Below are positions 47,852-57,259 of a stretch of 64,000 nt of DNA, piece after piece. The stretch's first letter is position 1, and each line of letters starts with the position of its first letter. A program made the position numbers and the translations under genes. Under the pieces are notes generated by a model. That model ran no database searches. It saw nothing but the letters and a program-made list of their open reading frames with translations, and was not told the DNA's origin. This stretch comes from Polaromonas sp. P2-4. GTDB lineage: Bacteria; Pseudomonadota; Gammaproteobacteria; Burkholderiales; Burkholderiaceae_C. The stretch covers positions 5,076,001 to 5,140,000 of the forward strand of contig CP087965.1 of assembly GCA_024703855.1 (NCBI GenBank). Direction: 5' to 3'.

Positions 47852-48829
47852 GGTACTCGGTCAGGGTTTGGTTGGACCTCAGTGTTGCCACACGTAGGAA
47901 GAATCGGGGTTCGCGCAGGGTCTTGATCTCCTGCTCGAACTCGAAACTGTCGAGGTTGAGGCGACGTACCGTCTCGTCCTGGAACGAGATGTAGACCGCA
48001 CGGTCCACCGGGTGAAACGACAGCGCCAGCGGATTGCTGGGCAGGGGCGAAGCAGCGCTGCTCCTTCAAGTCGGTGTCGAAGATGGACAGCGAATGCTCG
48101 CCCGAATTGGTGGTGAGCAGCAGGTCCTGGCCCTGCGCACCGCGGAAGCGGTAGACCCGGTCTCGGGTCGCGCCGCGTCTTGCCCGTCGCGACGACTTTC
48201 ATGCTGGCCGTGTCGACCGCGACGATGGTGTCGTCGCCCCGGTTAGCCACATACAGCAGCGACTCATCCGCCGACAACACATTGCCTTCGGGCACCGGCC
48301 CCGGCACCATGGCCACCGGCGTAAAGGTCGGGTCATTCGGCTTGATTTTGGTGACCGTGTTCGACAACAGGTTGAGCGCATAGGCCGTCTGCGCATCCTT
48401 CGTCAATGCGAACAAATGGGTCTTGTAGCCGCCAGACGGCACGGCCAGGTCGGGCACATGGCGGTTGACCGGGTCCGAGAAACGCAGCAGCGTGTTGTGC
48501 GCCTCCGACATCACGTACAGGCGGCCTTCGGCATCTACCGTCAGTCCGTGCGGGCGGTAAAAGGGCCAGATATTCAGCGTTGCCACATGCTCTTGCTTGT
48601 CAAGGTCAATCACGAACACCGAGTGCCCGCCCACGTCGCCCAGGTGGCTGGCAGTCTCGATGCCGTAGTGGCCCACATAGGCACGCCGGCGCACCGGGTC
48701 GACCGTGAATTCATGCGGGAAATTGGGCAGCACGATGTGCTTTTCCGCCTGGCCGCTGGCGAGGTCGTAGAAGCTGAAGGTGTGGGCGCACTTCTGCACC
48801 AGCAGGAGTGTTTCGGATTTTGTAGTCAT
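47843..48829 (-). CDS. YncE/SMP-30-like beta-propeller protein, two frameshifts
   Basis: About 325 residues, a cytoplasmic (no signal peptide) seven-bladed propeller of the YVTN/YncE type: repeated blades such as LPNFPHEFTVDPVRRRAYVG, HGLTVDAEGRLYVMSEA, NVLSADESLLYVANRGDDT. After a shift near 48165 the frame reads RVYRFRGAQGQDLLLTTNSG; after a second near 48040 it reads LPSNPLALSFHPVDRAVYIS and ends LTEYLE at 47843. Such propellers in sugar clusters can be lactonases or binding proteins; metal-site residues are not clear enough to say which. ATGA overlap with the DctP gene upstream. Confidence 0.68.
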
Positions 48830-49820
48830 TTGGTTGCCGGTTGAATGGGTTTTGCGGTGGCGGAAAGTCGATTCGAAAAATAGACGGAGCTCTGTTTGAT
48901 GGCCAGCATGCGGAATGGCCGCGATTCGACTTTTTCCAGCACTTCTATGCCTTTGCTGCGAAGGTCGGCGATCATGGCGGCTTCATTTTTGCTGTTTAGC
49001 GCACGTTGAAAATCGCGGCCAATGACAGCGGCATCGATCAGGGCTTTTTGATGTGCAGGGGAAAGTGACTCAAAGCGCTTGAGGTTGATAGCCACCATCA
49101 GAGCGGTGTATGCGTGCCTGGTCATGGTCACGTATTTTTGTACCTCGTAGAGCTTGGCGCTGTAGGTAATGGGAAGCGGGTGGTCTTGGGCATCAAGGTT
49201 GCCAGCCTTGATGGCGTCGTACAGCTCACCCAGTGGCATGCTTATGGTCACTGCCCCCAGTTCTTTGAAGTACTCGTTCTGTGTCGAGTTTCCCACCCGC
49301 AGGCGCAAGCCCTTGAAGTCGGCTGGGGTTTTGACAAAGCCCTTGTTGCTGGTAATGATGCGAAACCCTACTTCCCAGAACGACAGACCCTTGATGCCCG
49401 AGGCCATGGTTTCATTCAGTAGCGCTTTGCCGAAATAAAGGGAGTCAAGCTCTTTCCAGGCATCTTGTGGCGTCTGGAAAGAGTAGGGCTGGTCGATCTC
49501 GACCAGTCGCGGCGCCAGGGAAACAAAATTGCCGCTACCGGCCATGGTTATGTCAAGAGTACCGTTTTTACGTCGGCAATGGATTTGGCATCATTGCCCA
49601 GTTCGCTGTTGGGGTAAACGTCTATGCGCAAACTCCCTTTTGTCAGCTCGCTCACCGAACTTGCCATTTTCAAGGCGGCCAGATGCTGGCTGGAAGTGGT
49701 TGACCCGACATGCGAAAGACGCAAGACAGTTTGTGCCGCGCTTGCAGTAGTTTGCGCATAGCTGGTAGCGCCGCTCATGACCAGCGCCAGAGTCAGTGCG
49801 AATCTAGATACGATTTTCAT
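48826..49820 (-). CDS. TRAP transporter solute receptor DctP-like, one frameshift
   Basis: Periplasmic binding protein of the DctP/TeaA family. ATG at 49818-49820 starts MKIVSRFALTLALVMSGATS, a signal peptide. Family motifs LRLSHVGSTTSSQHLAALK, IDVYPNSELGNDAKSIADVK, then (one A missing near 49565) NGTLDITMAGSGNFVSLAP, and the sugar-acid-binding Arg region KGLRLRVGNSTQNEYFKELG. No DctQ or DctM gene accompanies it, so it either works with distant membrane subunits or is a relic. Overlaps the propeller gene. Confidence 0.85.
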
Positions 49821-49914
49821 GTTGCAGTCCCCAATAGTTTTGATAGCGCGGGCGAACTTTTGAGGCAAAAGCGAACAGGCCGACTGGCTCATCGTGAGCT
49901 GCCATTTCCGTTTT

Positions 49915-50646
49915 TTATTTGACATCGGCACTTAAAAATTGCCGCATTTCTGGCGTTTTAGGGTTGGCAAATAGTTCCTGCGACGGCCCCGCTTCCCAGA
50001 TTTTCCCCTGGTGCATAAAGACCGTGGTGTTTGCCACCCGGCGGGCGAAAGCCATCTCATGCGTGACCAGCACCATCGTCATGCCCTTGCGCGCCAGCGT
50101 TTCCATGACGGTCAGCACTTCCTGGGTCAGTTCAGGATCGAGTGCCGAGGTCACTTCGTCGAACAGCATCACGCGCGGCTGCATCGCCAGCGAGCGGGCA
50201 ATCGTGACACGTTGCTGCTGTCCACCTGACAGCATGTCCGGATAGGCGTCGAATTTTTCGCTCAGGCCGACCAGTTGCAGCGCTTCTTCAGCCGCTTTGC
50301 GGGCTTCGCTCCGCTTGGCTTTTTTGACGATGGTGGGCGCCAGCATGATGTTTTCGCCGACCGTCAAATGCGGGAACAGGTTATAGCTCTGGAACACGAT
50401 GCCGACATCGGTGCGCAAGGCGCGCAGATGCTTGGGGTTGCCGTCTAGCGCATGCCCGGCTACCGTGATGCTGCCGGAGTCGATCGTCTCCAGCCCATTG
50501 ATGCATCTCAGCATGGTGCTTTTGCCGGAGCCGCTGCGGCCTATCAGTGCGACGACCTGGCCGCTTTCGACCGAGAGCGAAGTCCCTTTCAGAACTTTTA
50601 TTGCGCTGAAGCTCTTGTGAATATCGTTAACCATGATTTCAGGCAT
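49915..50646 (-). CDS. Polar amino-acid-type ABC transporter, ATP-binding protein
   Basis: Intact, 243 residues, GlnQ/HisP class. Walker A GRSGSGKSTM, Q-loop VFQSYNLFPHLTV, signature MLSGGQQQRVTIA, Walker B RVMLFDEVTSALDPEL and H-loop VTHEMAFARRV. ATG at 50644-50646 overlaps the restored stop of the permease gene. It forms a complete importer with the two permeases and the binding protein just upstream. Its place inside a sugar-acid cluster suggests a carboxylate or amino-sugar-acid substrate rather than a plain amino acid. Confidence 0.93.
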   Translation of the reverse strand: MPEIMVNDIHKSFSAIKVLKGTSLSVESGQVVALIGRSGSGKSTMLRCINGLETIDSGSITVAGHALDGNPKHLRALRTDVGIVFQSYNLFPHLTVGENIMLAPTIVKKAKRSEARKAAEEALQLVGLSEKFDAYPDMLSGGQQQRVTIARSLAMQPRVMLFDEVTSALDPELTQEVLTVMETLARKGMTMVLVTHEMAFARRVANTTVFMHQGKIWEAGPSQELFANPKTPEMRQFLSADVK

Positions 50647-51284
50647 GGGATTTCCTTTCCAGCCGGCGGCTGCAATATGAAAGCGGGTAGCAGACGCAAA
50701 AGTACAGCGCTGCCACGATTAAAAACACACGGAATGGCTGGAAGGTCACGTTGTTGATCAACTGCCCGGCCTTGGCCAATTCTGACGAAACCGATGATCG
50801 ATGCGATCGACGAATTCTTCACCACCTGCACCATGAAGCCGACCGTCGGCGGCAAGGAGATCTGCACCGCCTGCGGCAGGATCACGTATTGGTATTGCTG
50901 GCGCCGGGTCATCGCGAGACTTTCCGAGGCCTCCCATTGCTGCTTCGGCACCGACTGAATCGAGCCGCGCCAGATATCGCCAAGATAGCCGCTGACATAG
51001 ATCGTCATCGACACGCCGGCTGCGACCATAGGCGGCAAGTCGTAGCCGAACAGGCTCAAGCCGTAGTAGGACAGGAACAACAACATCAGCACGGGTGTGC
51101 CTTGCACGATCTGGATATAGGTGGCAGCTGCGGTCCGCAATGAGCGTGAGCGGGCGACCCGCGCCAAGGCCACGCCCAGGCCAAGTACACCGCCGCAGGT
51201 GCAGGCGATTGCGGCAAGCAGCACGGTCCAGCGTAAGGCCTCCAGGAAAAACAGCATGTCGTTCCAGCTTAATGAACGGATCAT
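50639..51284 (-). CDS. ABC transporter permease (HisM/GlnP family), one frameshift
   Basis: MIRSLSWNDMLFFLEALRWT, then five membrane helices with the coupling (EAA) loop QWEASESLAMTRRQQYQYVI. An extra A at about 50787 diverts the frame; the true end is ELAKAGQLINNVTFQPFRVF ... SRRLERKSHA at 50639, where the stop overlaps the ATPase start. Four-base overlap with the second permease upstream. Confidence 0.9.
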
Positions 51285-52005
51285 GGTGTCACCTCTTGCA
51301 TATGGGATACGACGCCGATTTCGACCTTGCGGGATGCGGCCCGGCGCCGCGAAAATATCAGGTGACCGATCAGCGTCAGCACAGCTTTGAACAGCAAAGC
51401 CAGCCCCAGATAAATCAAGGTCACGACGGTGTACACCTCAAAGCTGCGGAAGGTTTCGGAATCGATTTGCGCCGCCATCGACGACAATTCCTGGGTCGAG
51501 ATGGCCGAGGTCACGCTCGATGCCAGCATCATCAAAACGAACTGGCTGCACAGCGCCGGATAAACTTTTGCGATCGCCGGTTTGAGAATCACATGCCTGA
51601 AAATCTGCACGCGCGTCATGCCCAGCGACAGTCCGGCTTCGACTTGTGAACGATGAATCGACTCGATACCGGCGCGGATGATTTCTGTCGAATAGGCACC
51701 GAGATTGATGATCATGCCGATTAGCGCCGCCTCGGTCGCGGTGACCCCGCAAATTGATCGCCGGCAGGCCGAAATACAGAATAAAGATTTGCACCAGAAA
51801 CGGCGTGTTGCGCACCACTTCGACATAGGCGTCGATCAGCTTGCGGGTGCGGCCGGTCTGCACCCGAACGCACTGCCGCCGTCACGATGCCGATTGCGGT
51901 TCCGAAAAAAATCGCCGCCGACGATATTGCCATCGTCGTCAGCACGCCTTCGGCCAGCAGGTTGACGTGCGCGAATACCGGCTCGAATTGAAATTGATAA
52001 GCCAT
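51281..52005 (-). CDS. ABC transporter permease (HisM/GlnP family), two frameshifts
   Basis: MAYQFQFEPVFAHVNLLAEG and VLTTMAISSAAIFFGTAIGI in the first frame; from about 51865 to 51755 a second frame gives RKLIDAYVEVVRNTPFLVQI, FILYFGLPAI; the third gives TEAALIGMIINLGAYSTEII and the coupling loop RSQVEAGLSLGMTRVQIFRH. The three pieces make one permease of about 240 residues with five to six helices. Partner of the preceding permease. Confidence 0.87.
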
Positions 52006-52136
52006 TGTCCTTCTCCAGGTGCCGGCTGGCCTGCGCAGCCCTATGCGCGAGTTCCAGCCGAGTGCGAATATGTCTGTGAAAGAATCGTCGCAAGCGGGTC
52101 AAGATTCAGACACGCTGCAGATCGATTCATAAGCAC

Positions 52137-52952
52137 TCAGGGTTTGGAGAGGTCGGGCAAGGGATTGCCGGTCCATTTCAGCGAAATCTTGTTCAGCTCG
52201 CCGGAAGAGGTCATTTTGACGATGGACTTGTTGAGCCAGTCACGCATTTCCTGTTCTTCCAAGCGGACCGCCATCGCATTCGGCTGATGGAAGAAGGTGA
52301 ATTTGATCGCCAGTTCGGCATCAGCCTGCTGCTTCATCACGTCCTTGGCGACACCATCCGGAATGGCGGCGGCATCGATTTGATGCGCGATCAAGGCTTG
52401 CACCACGGTCGCGTCATCCTGGAAGCGAATGATTTGCAGGCCGGGGATATTCGCGCGCACCAGGGCGGTTTCCTGGCTTGAGCCACGGTTCACGCCGATG
52501 CGCTTTCCATTGAGATCGGCCAGCTTGTCCAGCGCAGTGCTCTTGGTCGAAAAAATAACCATCTGGAATGCGCTGTAGGGCGCGGTGAACATGACCGCCT
52601 TGGCACGTTCCGGTGTGGCGGCAAGGGTCGCCACCAGGAAATCGATTTTTCCGGCTTGCAGGGCGGGAATGCGGGCCGGCGGTGTCAATGGAACGAGCTC
52701 AGCTTTGACCCCGAGATAAGTTGCCAGCAAGCGTGCCACGTCGATGTCGTAGCCCGCAGGATTGCCTTTCTCATCGACCGTGCCGTAGATCGGCACGCCG
52801 GACAACACGCCAATTTTTACGGTGCCACGTTTGACGATTTCGTCTACCGAAGTTGCACCAGCGTGTGTCGCAACGCCAAGTGATATAGCCAGCGTTGCGG
52901 CACATACTGAGGCGCAGCGAAGTGCGGCGCGGATTTTTTGCGAAATGTTCAT
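52137..52952 (-). CDS. ABC transporter substrate-binding protein, family 3
   Basis: Intact, 271 residues, signal peptide ending THAGATS. Family-3 (HisJ/GlnH type) motifs VDEIVKRGTVKIGVLSGVP, GYDIDVARLLATYLGVKAE, GKIDFLVATLAATPERAKAV and RIGVNRGSSQETALVRANIP. The conserved Arg that usually binds an amino acid carboxylate falls in the TPERAKA stretch. 131 bp upstream of the permease, the first gene of the ABC set. Ligand not predictable. Confidence 0.92.
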   Translation of the reverse strand: MNISQKIRAALRCASVCAATLAISLGVATHAGATSVDEIVKRGTVKIGVLSGVPIYGTVDEKGNPAGYDIDVARLLATYLGVKAELVPLTPPARIPALQAGKIDFLVATLAATPERAKAVMFTAPYSAFQMVIFSTKSTALDKLADLNGKRIGVNRGSSQETALVRANIPGLQIIRFQDDATVVQALIAHQIDAAAIPDGVAKDVMKQQADAELAIKFTFFHQPNAMAVRLEEQEMRDWLNKSIVKMTSSGELNKISLKWTGNPLPDLSKP

Positions 52953-53036
52953 TTTTTAACTCTTTGTCTCGTTGTAGAACGTGGAAAACCTGTTTTCATC
53001 CACACAGAATTGATCAGGTTGCGAAACTAATTCATG

Positions 53037-53963
53037 CTATTTCCCCCAGCGCAACACCAGCGGGTCCAGTCGTTGGGCTGTCTCGATCAGGCCTTTGCGC
53101 ACCTCGGGGTGCATGGCGGGAAACGGGTGGCGCGGGGCTTCGCAGGCGATGATGCCGCCTGCCTTCATCAGCGCCTTGGCGGTGAGGATGCCGCCCTGGC
53201 GGTTTTCGTAGTTGATCAGCGGTAGCCACCGTGTGTACTCCGCTACCGCTTCTTCACGGTGGCCTGCTGCATAGGCATCCACGATGCGTAGGATGCCGTC
53301 GGGGTAGCTGCCGCCCGTCATCGCACCGGTGGCACCGGCGTCCAGGTCGGGCAGCAGGGTGATGGCTTCTTCGCCGTCCCAGGGGCCTTCAATCGCGTCG
53401 CCGCCCAGGCGAATCAGCTCGCGCAGCTTGGATGCGGCACCGGCGGTTTCGATCTTGAAATAGGAAACCTGCTTGATCTCTTTGGCCATGCGTGCCAGGA
53501 AGGCTGCGGGCAGCGTTGTGCCACTCATAGGGGCATCCTGGATCATGATGGGGATGTCAATGGCGTTTGACAGCGCGGCGTAGAACTCGTAAATCTTCTC
53601 CTCGCTCGCTCGCAGGGTGGCGCCGTGGTAGGGCGGCATGACCATCACCATGGCCGCGCCGGCATCCTGCGCGCGGCGGCTGCGCTCGGCGCATACCCGC
53701 GTGCCAAAGTGCGTGGTGGTGACAATCACCGGCACCCGGCCGGCGACGTGCTTGAGGATGGTGGTCGTCAGCACTTCGCGTTCGTCATCCGACAGCAAAA
53801 ACTGTTCGGAAAAATTCGCCAGAATGCACAGGCCGTTCGAGCCTGCGTCAATCATGAAATCGACACAGCGTTTCTGGCTTTCGAGGTCCAGCTCGCCAGC
53901 GTCGTTGAAGGTGGTGGGCACCACCGGAAATACGCCCTTGTACCTTGCTGCCATGGTGCTCAC
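53037..53963 (-). CDS. DapA-superfamily 2-keto-3-deoxy-sugar-acid dehydratase (L-2-keto-3-deoxyarabonate dehydratase-like)
   Basis: Intact, about 308 residues. Class I aldolase-fold barrel with Schiff-base Lys in VSYFKIETAGAASKLREL and GVFPVVPTTFNDAGELD near the N terminus. The long stretch GLCILANFSEQFLLSDDERE, MVMVMPPYHGATLR and EGPWDGEEAITLLPDL closely resembles, from memory, the AraD dehydratase of Azospirillum that turns 2-keto-3-deoxyarabonate into 2-oxoglutarate semialdehyde. GTG start at 53961-53963 overlapping the stop of the enolase-family gene (an ATG at 53952-53954 is also possible). Its product is the substrate of the aldehyde dehydrogenase at 45443-46891. Confidence 0.86.
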   Translation of the reverse strand: MSTMAARYKGVFPVVPTTFNDAGELDLESQKRCVDFMIDAGSNGLCILANFSEQFLLSDDEREVLTTTILKHVAGRVPVIVTTTHFGTRVCAERSRRAQDAGAAMVMVMPPYHGATLRASEEKIYEFYAALSNAIDIPIMIQDAPMSGTTLPAAFLARMAKEIKQVSYFKIETAGAASKLRELIRLGGDAIEGPWDGEEAITLLPDLDAGATGAMTGGSYPDGILRIVDAYAAGHREEAVAEYTRWLPLINYENRQGGILTAKALMKAGGIIACEAPRHPFPAMHPEVRKGLIETAQRLDPLVLRWGK

Positions 53964-55131
53964 TCAATGATGTTGAAGTCTTTGAGGAACTCGGTCTTCA
54001 GCGTCAGGCCCAGTCCGGGCTTGTTGTCGTCGAGCTGCACAAAGCCGTTCTCGGCCACGGGTTCGCCGTCAAAGATGTAGTAAAAGAGCTCGTTGCCCAC
54101 TTCCACGTCAAACATCGGAAAGTACTCGCTCATCGGCGAGGCCAGCGTGCTCATGGTCAGGTGGTAGTTGTGCATCTGGCCGGCGTGCGGGATCACCGGC
54201 ACGCTGTAGGCCTCGCACAAGGCATTGATCTTGTGCGCCGCCGTGATGCCGCCGACGCGGTTGGTGTCGTACTGCACCACCGACACCGCTTTTTATCGAG
54301 CAGCTGCTTGAAGCCGTAGAGCGAAAATTCATGCTCGCCGCCCGAAATCGGGATGCTGGTGAGCTGGTTGAGTTCGGCGTAGCCGTCAATGTCGTCGGCG
54401 ATCACCGGCTCTTCGACCCAGCGCGGCTGAAACTTTTCGAGCTTGGGCAGCATGCGCTTGGCGTACTCCAGATTCCAGCCCATGTAGCACTCGAGCATCA
54501 GGTCGTTGTCGTAGCCGATCACTTCGCGAATCGCTTCCACCGCCTTCAGGTTTTCCGCCACACCCTTGGTGCCGTGCGCAGGGCCGTAACCGAAGCGCGA
54601 CTTGAACATGGTGAAACCCTGGTCCAGGTATTTCTGCGCTTCGTCCTGCATGGCTTTCAGGTCGGTGCGGTAGAGCTTGGAGTAGTAGCAGGGGATTTTT
54701 TCCTTGGTGCGGCCGCCCAGCAGCTTGAACACCGGTTTGTTCACCGACTTGCCCAGGATGTCCCAGATCGCCAGGTCAATCGCCGAAATCGCCGCCATGG
54801 TCACGCCCTTGCGGCCCCAGGCGTGCGTGGCGCGGTACATGCGCTGCCACAGGTATTCGTAGTCCCACGGGTCCTGGCCCAGCACCAGCGGTGTGAGGTA
54901 CTGGTCGATGATGGCTTTGGCGATGGCGGGCGCCAGCGCCACGTTGCCCAGGCCAACGATGCCGTCGTCGGTTTCAATTTCCACCACGGTCCAGGAATGG
55001 AAGCGGAAGGTGCTCATGGACTCGGTTTTGGAGTAAACCAGGTCCATGGCGTTGGAACAGAAATTGCCTTGTGGCGGAACGGTTTTGCCTTTCCACTCAA
55101 ATACACGTGCGCGAACTGATTTGATTTTCAT
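53960..55131 (-). CDS. Enolase-superfamily (MR/MLE) acid-sugar dehydratase, rhamnonate-dehydratase-like, one frameshift
   Basis: About 390 residues. Mandelate racemase/muconate lactonizing enzyme fold: N-terminal cap MKIKSVRARVFEWKGKTVPP, barrel metal ligands in LMLECYMGWN, RWVEEPV and PISGGEHEFS, and the His base in PVIPHAGQMHNYHL, the PHAG motif of rhamnonate-dehydratase relatives. The first ligand position is Glu rather than the usual Asp. The frame breaks near 54290 (AAAAAGCGG, one G missing), with LLDKKAVSVVQYDTNRVGG after repair. Expected to dehydrate a pentonate or 6-deoxyhexonate to its 2-keto-3-deoxy form, feeding the DapA-family enzyme encoded next. Confidence 0.86.
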
Positions 55132-55143
55132 GGTGTCGTCCTT

Positions 55144-56163
55144 TTAAGAATGAAGGCGTGCCGCACCCATGCGGCAAGCGATGCGAAATGCGTTGTGGGT
55201 GGCGTTGACGTCAGCCACGCCCTGGCCGGCAATGTCATAAGCCGTGCCGTGAGCCGGCGTGGTGATCGGTACCGACAGGCCGCCTTGCACCGTCACGCCC
55301 TTGCTAAAGCCCATGAGCTTGATGGCGATCTGGCCCTGGTCGTGGTACATGGTGACGATGGCCTGGTACTGGCCGTCACGCGCTTTCAGAAAAATCGTGT
55401 CGGCGGGGAAGGGACCATCAACCGGAAAACCGCTGGCGCGCAGCTCGCGCACGGCCGGCTCGATGATGTCGATCTCTTCGCGTCCGCAGACACCGCCATC
55501 GCCGCCATGCGGGTTGAAGGCGGCTACCGCGACTTTCGGGTTGGCAGTGCCGCTGGCCTGCAGTGACTGGTAGATCAGCCGTGCGGCGTCGACAATGCGT
55601 TCCCGGCTCAACATGGATGCCGCATCCTTGAGCGGAATGTGCGAGGACACGCGCGAGGTCCACAAGTCGCCGAGCGTGTTGAATTCGCAGACATAGCCGG
55701 TCACGCCCAGGTACTCGGCAAAGTGGTGCAGCTCGTCCTCGTGCTTCAGGCCGCCCAGCTTCATCGCCTGTTTGTTCAGCGGCGCAAAACAGATCGCATC
55801 GACTTCGCCACGCTTGGCGCCGTCCATGCAGAGGTCAAGCACCTGCAGCACCGCGCTGCCGCAAGCGGCCTGCGCCTGGCTGCGTTGCACCTGATCCGGG
55901 CGAATGGTGTCCACCGCAAGGAAGGCGGGCAGGCTCTGGTCGGGCCGTGTGCGCACCTCGGCCAGGCTGGTCACGGCTTGCGTGGCCACGCTTTGTTTGG
56001 CAACGGCCTGGCCGTCTTGCCAGAGCCAGGGGTCGCCCACCAGCACGATGTTGGCTTGCGCCGTGATGCCGGGCTGGTTCAGCAGTTTTGCGATCAGTTC
56101 GGGGCCAATGCCTGCCGCATCGCCCAGTGTCAGGGCGATGACAGGAGTGATTTGTTTGCTCAT
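55144..56163 (-). CDS. PdxA-family NAD-dependent dehydrogenase (PdxA2-like)
   Basis: Intact, 339 residues. The 4-hydroxythreonine-4-phosphate dehydrogenase fold: ALTLGDAAGIGPELIAKLL, metal ligands in HEDELHHFAEYLG, AAFNPHGGDGGVCGREEID and TMYHDQGQIAIKL, ending SVPITTPAHGTAYDIAGQG. PdxA paralogues in catabolic clusters (PdxA2) handle 4-phosphoerythronate or related acids rather than pyridoxal synthesis. 12 bp from the enolase-family gene, 4 bp from the Bug gene. Its reaction in this pathway is unclear; it may serve a side branch. Confidence 0.87.
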   Translation of the reverse strand: MSKQITPVIALTLGDAAGIGPELIAKLLNQPGITAQANIVLVGDPWLWQDGQAVAKQSVATQAVTSLAEVRTRPDQSLPAFLAVDTIRPDQVQRSQAQAACGSAVLQVLDLCMDGAKRGEVDAICFAPLNKQAMKLGGLKHEDELHHFAEYLGVTGYVCEFNTLGDLWTSRVSSHIPLKDAASMLSRERIVDAARLIYQSLQASGTANPKVAVAAFNPHGGDGGVCGREEIDIIEPAVRELRASGFPVDGPFPADTIFLKARDGQYQAIVTMYHDQGQIAIKLMGFSKGVTVQGGLSVPITTPAHGTAYDIAGQGVADVNATHNAFRIACRMGAARLHS

Positions 56164-56167
56164 GGGT

Positions 56168-57143
56168 TCAGTCCAATTTGATGTTCTTTTTGGCGATCAG
56201 GTCGCCATAGCGTTTGTTTTCCGCGGTGTGAAATTGCGCAAACTGGGCCTGCGTCATGGGCGTCAGGTCCGCGCCAATGGCACCCAGGCGGGTTTGGGTT
56301 TCGGGCATGGCCAGCACTTTGGTGACTTCGGCGTAAACACGATCCTGCACCGCTTTGGGCGTGGTGGCTGGCATGTAAATGCCGTACCAGGCACTCATTT
56401 CCACGCCGTTCAGGCCGGCTTCGGCCATGGTGGGCACGTTGGGCAATTGCGGGTTGCGCTTGGCACTCGCCACGGCCAGGGCCTTGATGCGGCCGTTTTT
56501 GACCTGGCCAATCACCGAGGGCATGGTGTCAAAACTCAGTTGCACCTGGCCGCCGACCAGATCAATCAGCGCCGGGCCGCTGCCGCGGTAGGGAATGTGC
56601 GTGATAAAGACGCCAGCCTGGTCTTTGAACAGCTCGGCCTGCAATGTGCTGCGTGCTGCCCGAGCCGCTGGTGGCGTAATTGAGCCTGCCGGGCTGGCTT
56701 TTGGCCAGCTTGACCAGCGACTGGACCGAATCAACCGGCAGGGCGTTGTTGACCACCAGCACATTCGGCACGGCACCGACAAACACCACCGGCACCAGGT
56801 CCTTGTTGTTGTCGTAGCCGAGCTTGAGCAGGTGCGGCGCAATAGCGTGCGCGGTAGACACCCCCATGACCATGGTGTGGCCGTCGGTGGCCTTGGCCGT
56901 CACGTCGGCGGCCAGCGTGTTGGACGCACCGGGGCGGTTTTCGACCACCACCGGTTGCTTGAGCAACGGGCCCAGCCGGTCGGCCACGGCGCGGGCCATG
57001 GCATCGGTGCCGCCACCGGGGGCCGAGCCGACCAGAATGCGCACCGGCCTGGTCGGCCATTCCTGGGCAAAAACATGGGTTTGGCAGCTCAGCGCGCAGG
57101 TGGCCAGCAGCAGGGCGGGCACTACTTTCTTCAATGGCTTCAT
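56168..57143 (-). CDS. Bug-family (TctC) receptor, one frameshift
   Basis: First gene of the minus-strand cluster. ATG at 57141-57143 with GGAGA upstream; signal peptide LVPALLLATCALSCQTHVFA-like (residues 6-26). Family motifs RPVRILVGSAPGGGTDAMAR, VVVENRPGASN, THIPYRGSGPALIDLVGGQV. An extra A near 56652 breaks GSGSTQH from LQAELFKDQ. Presumably delivers the sugar acid or lactone. It is third of the window's Bug receptors, again without membrane partners nearby. Confidence 0.9.
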
Positions 57144-57221
57144 CACTTGTCTCCAGATCATTGTTGTGAGCGAATGCGCTGATAGTAGAGACCATGACAG
57201 TTAACGTAAATTGAAAAATTA

Positions 57222-57238
57222 TGATTATTTGATAATCA
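57222..57238. promoter_or_regulatory. Probable LysR-type operator between the cluster and its regulator
   Basis: TGATTATTTGATAATCA, a perfect 7-bp-arm palindrome that contains the T-N11-A pattern of LysR sites, 22 bp before the lysR start and 79 bp before the Bug start. A second half-site-like GGTTATCATT follows at 57241-57250. Confidence 0.6.
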
Positions 57239-57259
57239 CTGGTTATCATTTAAATTTGC

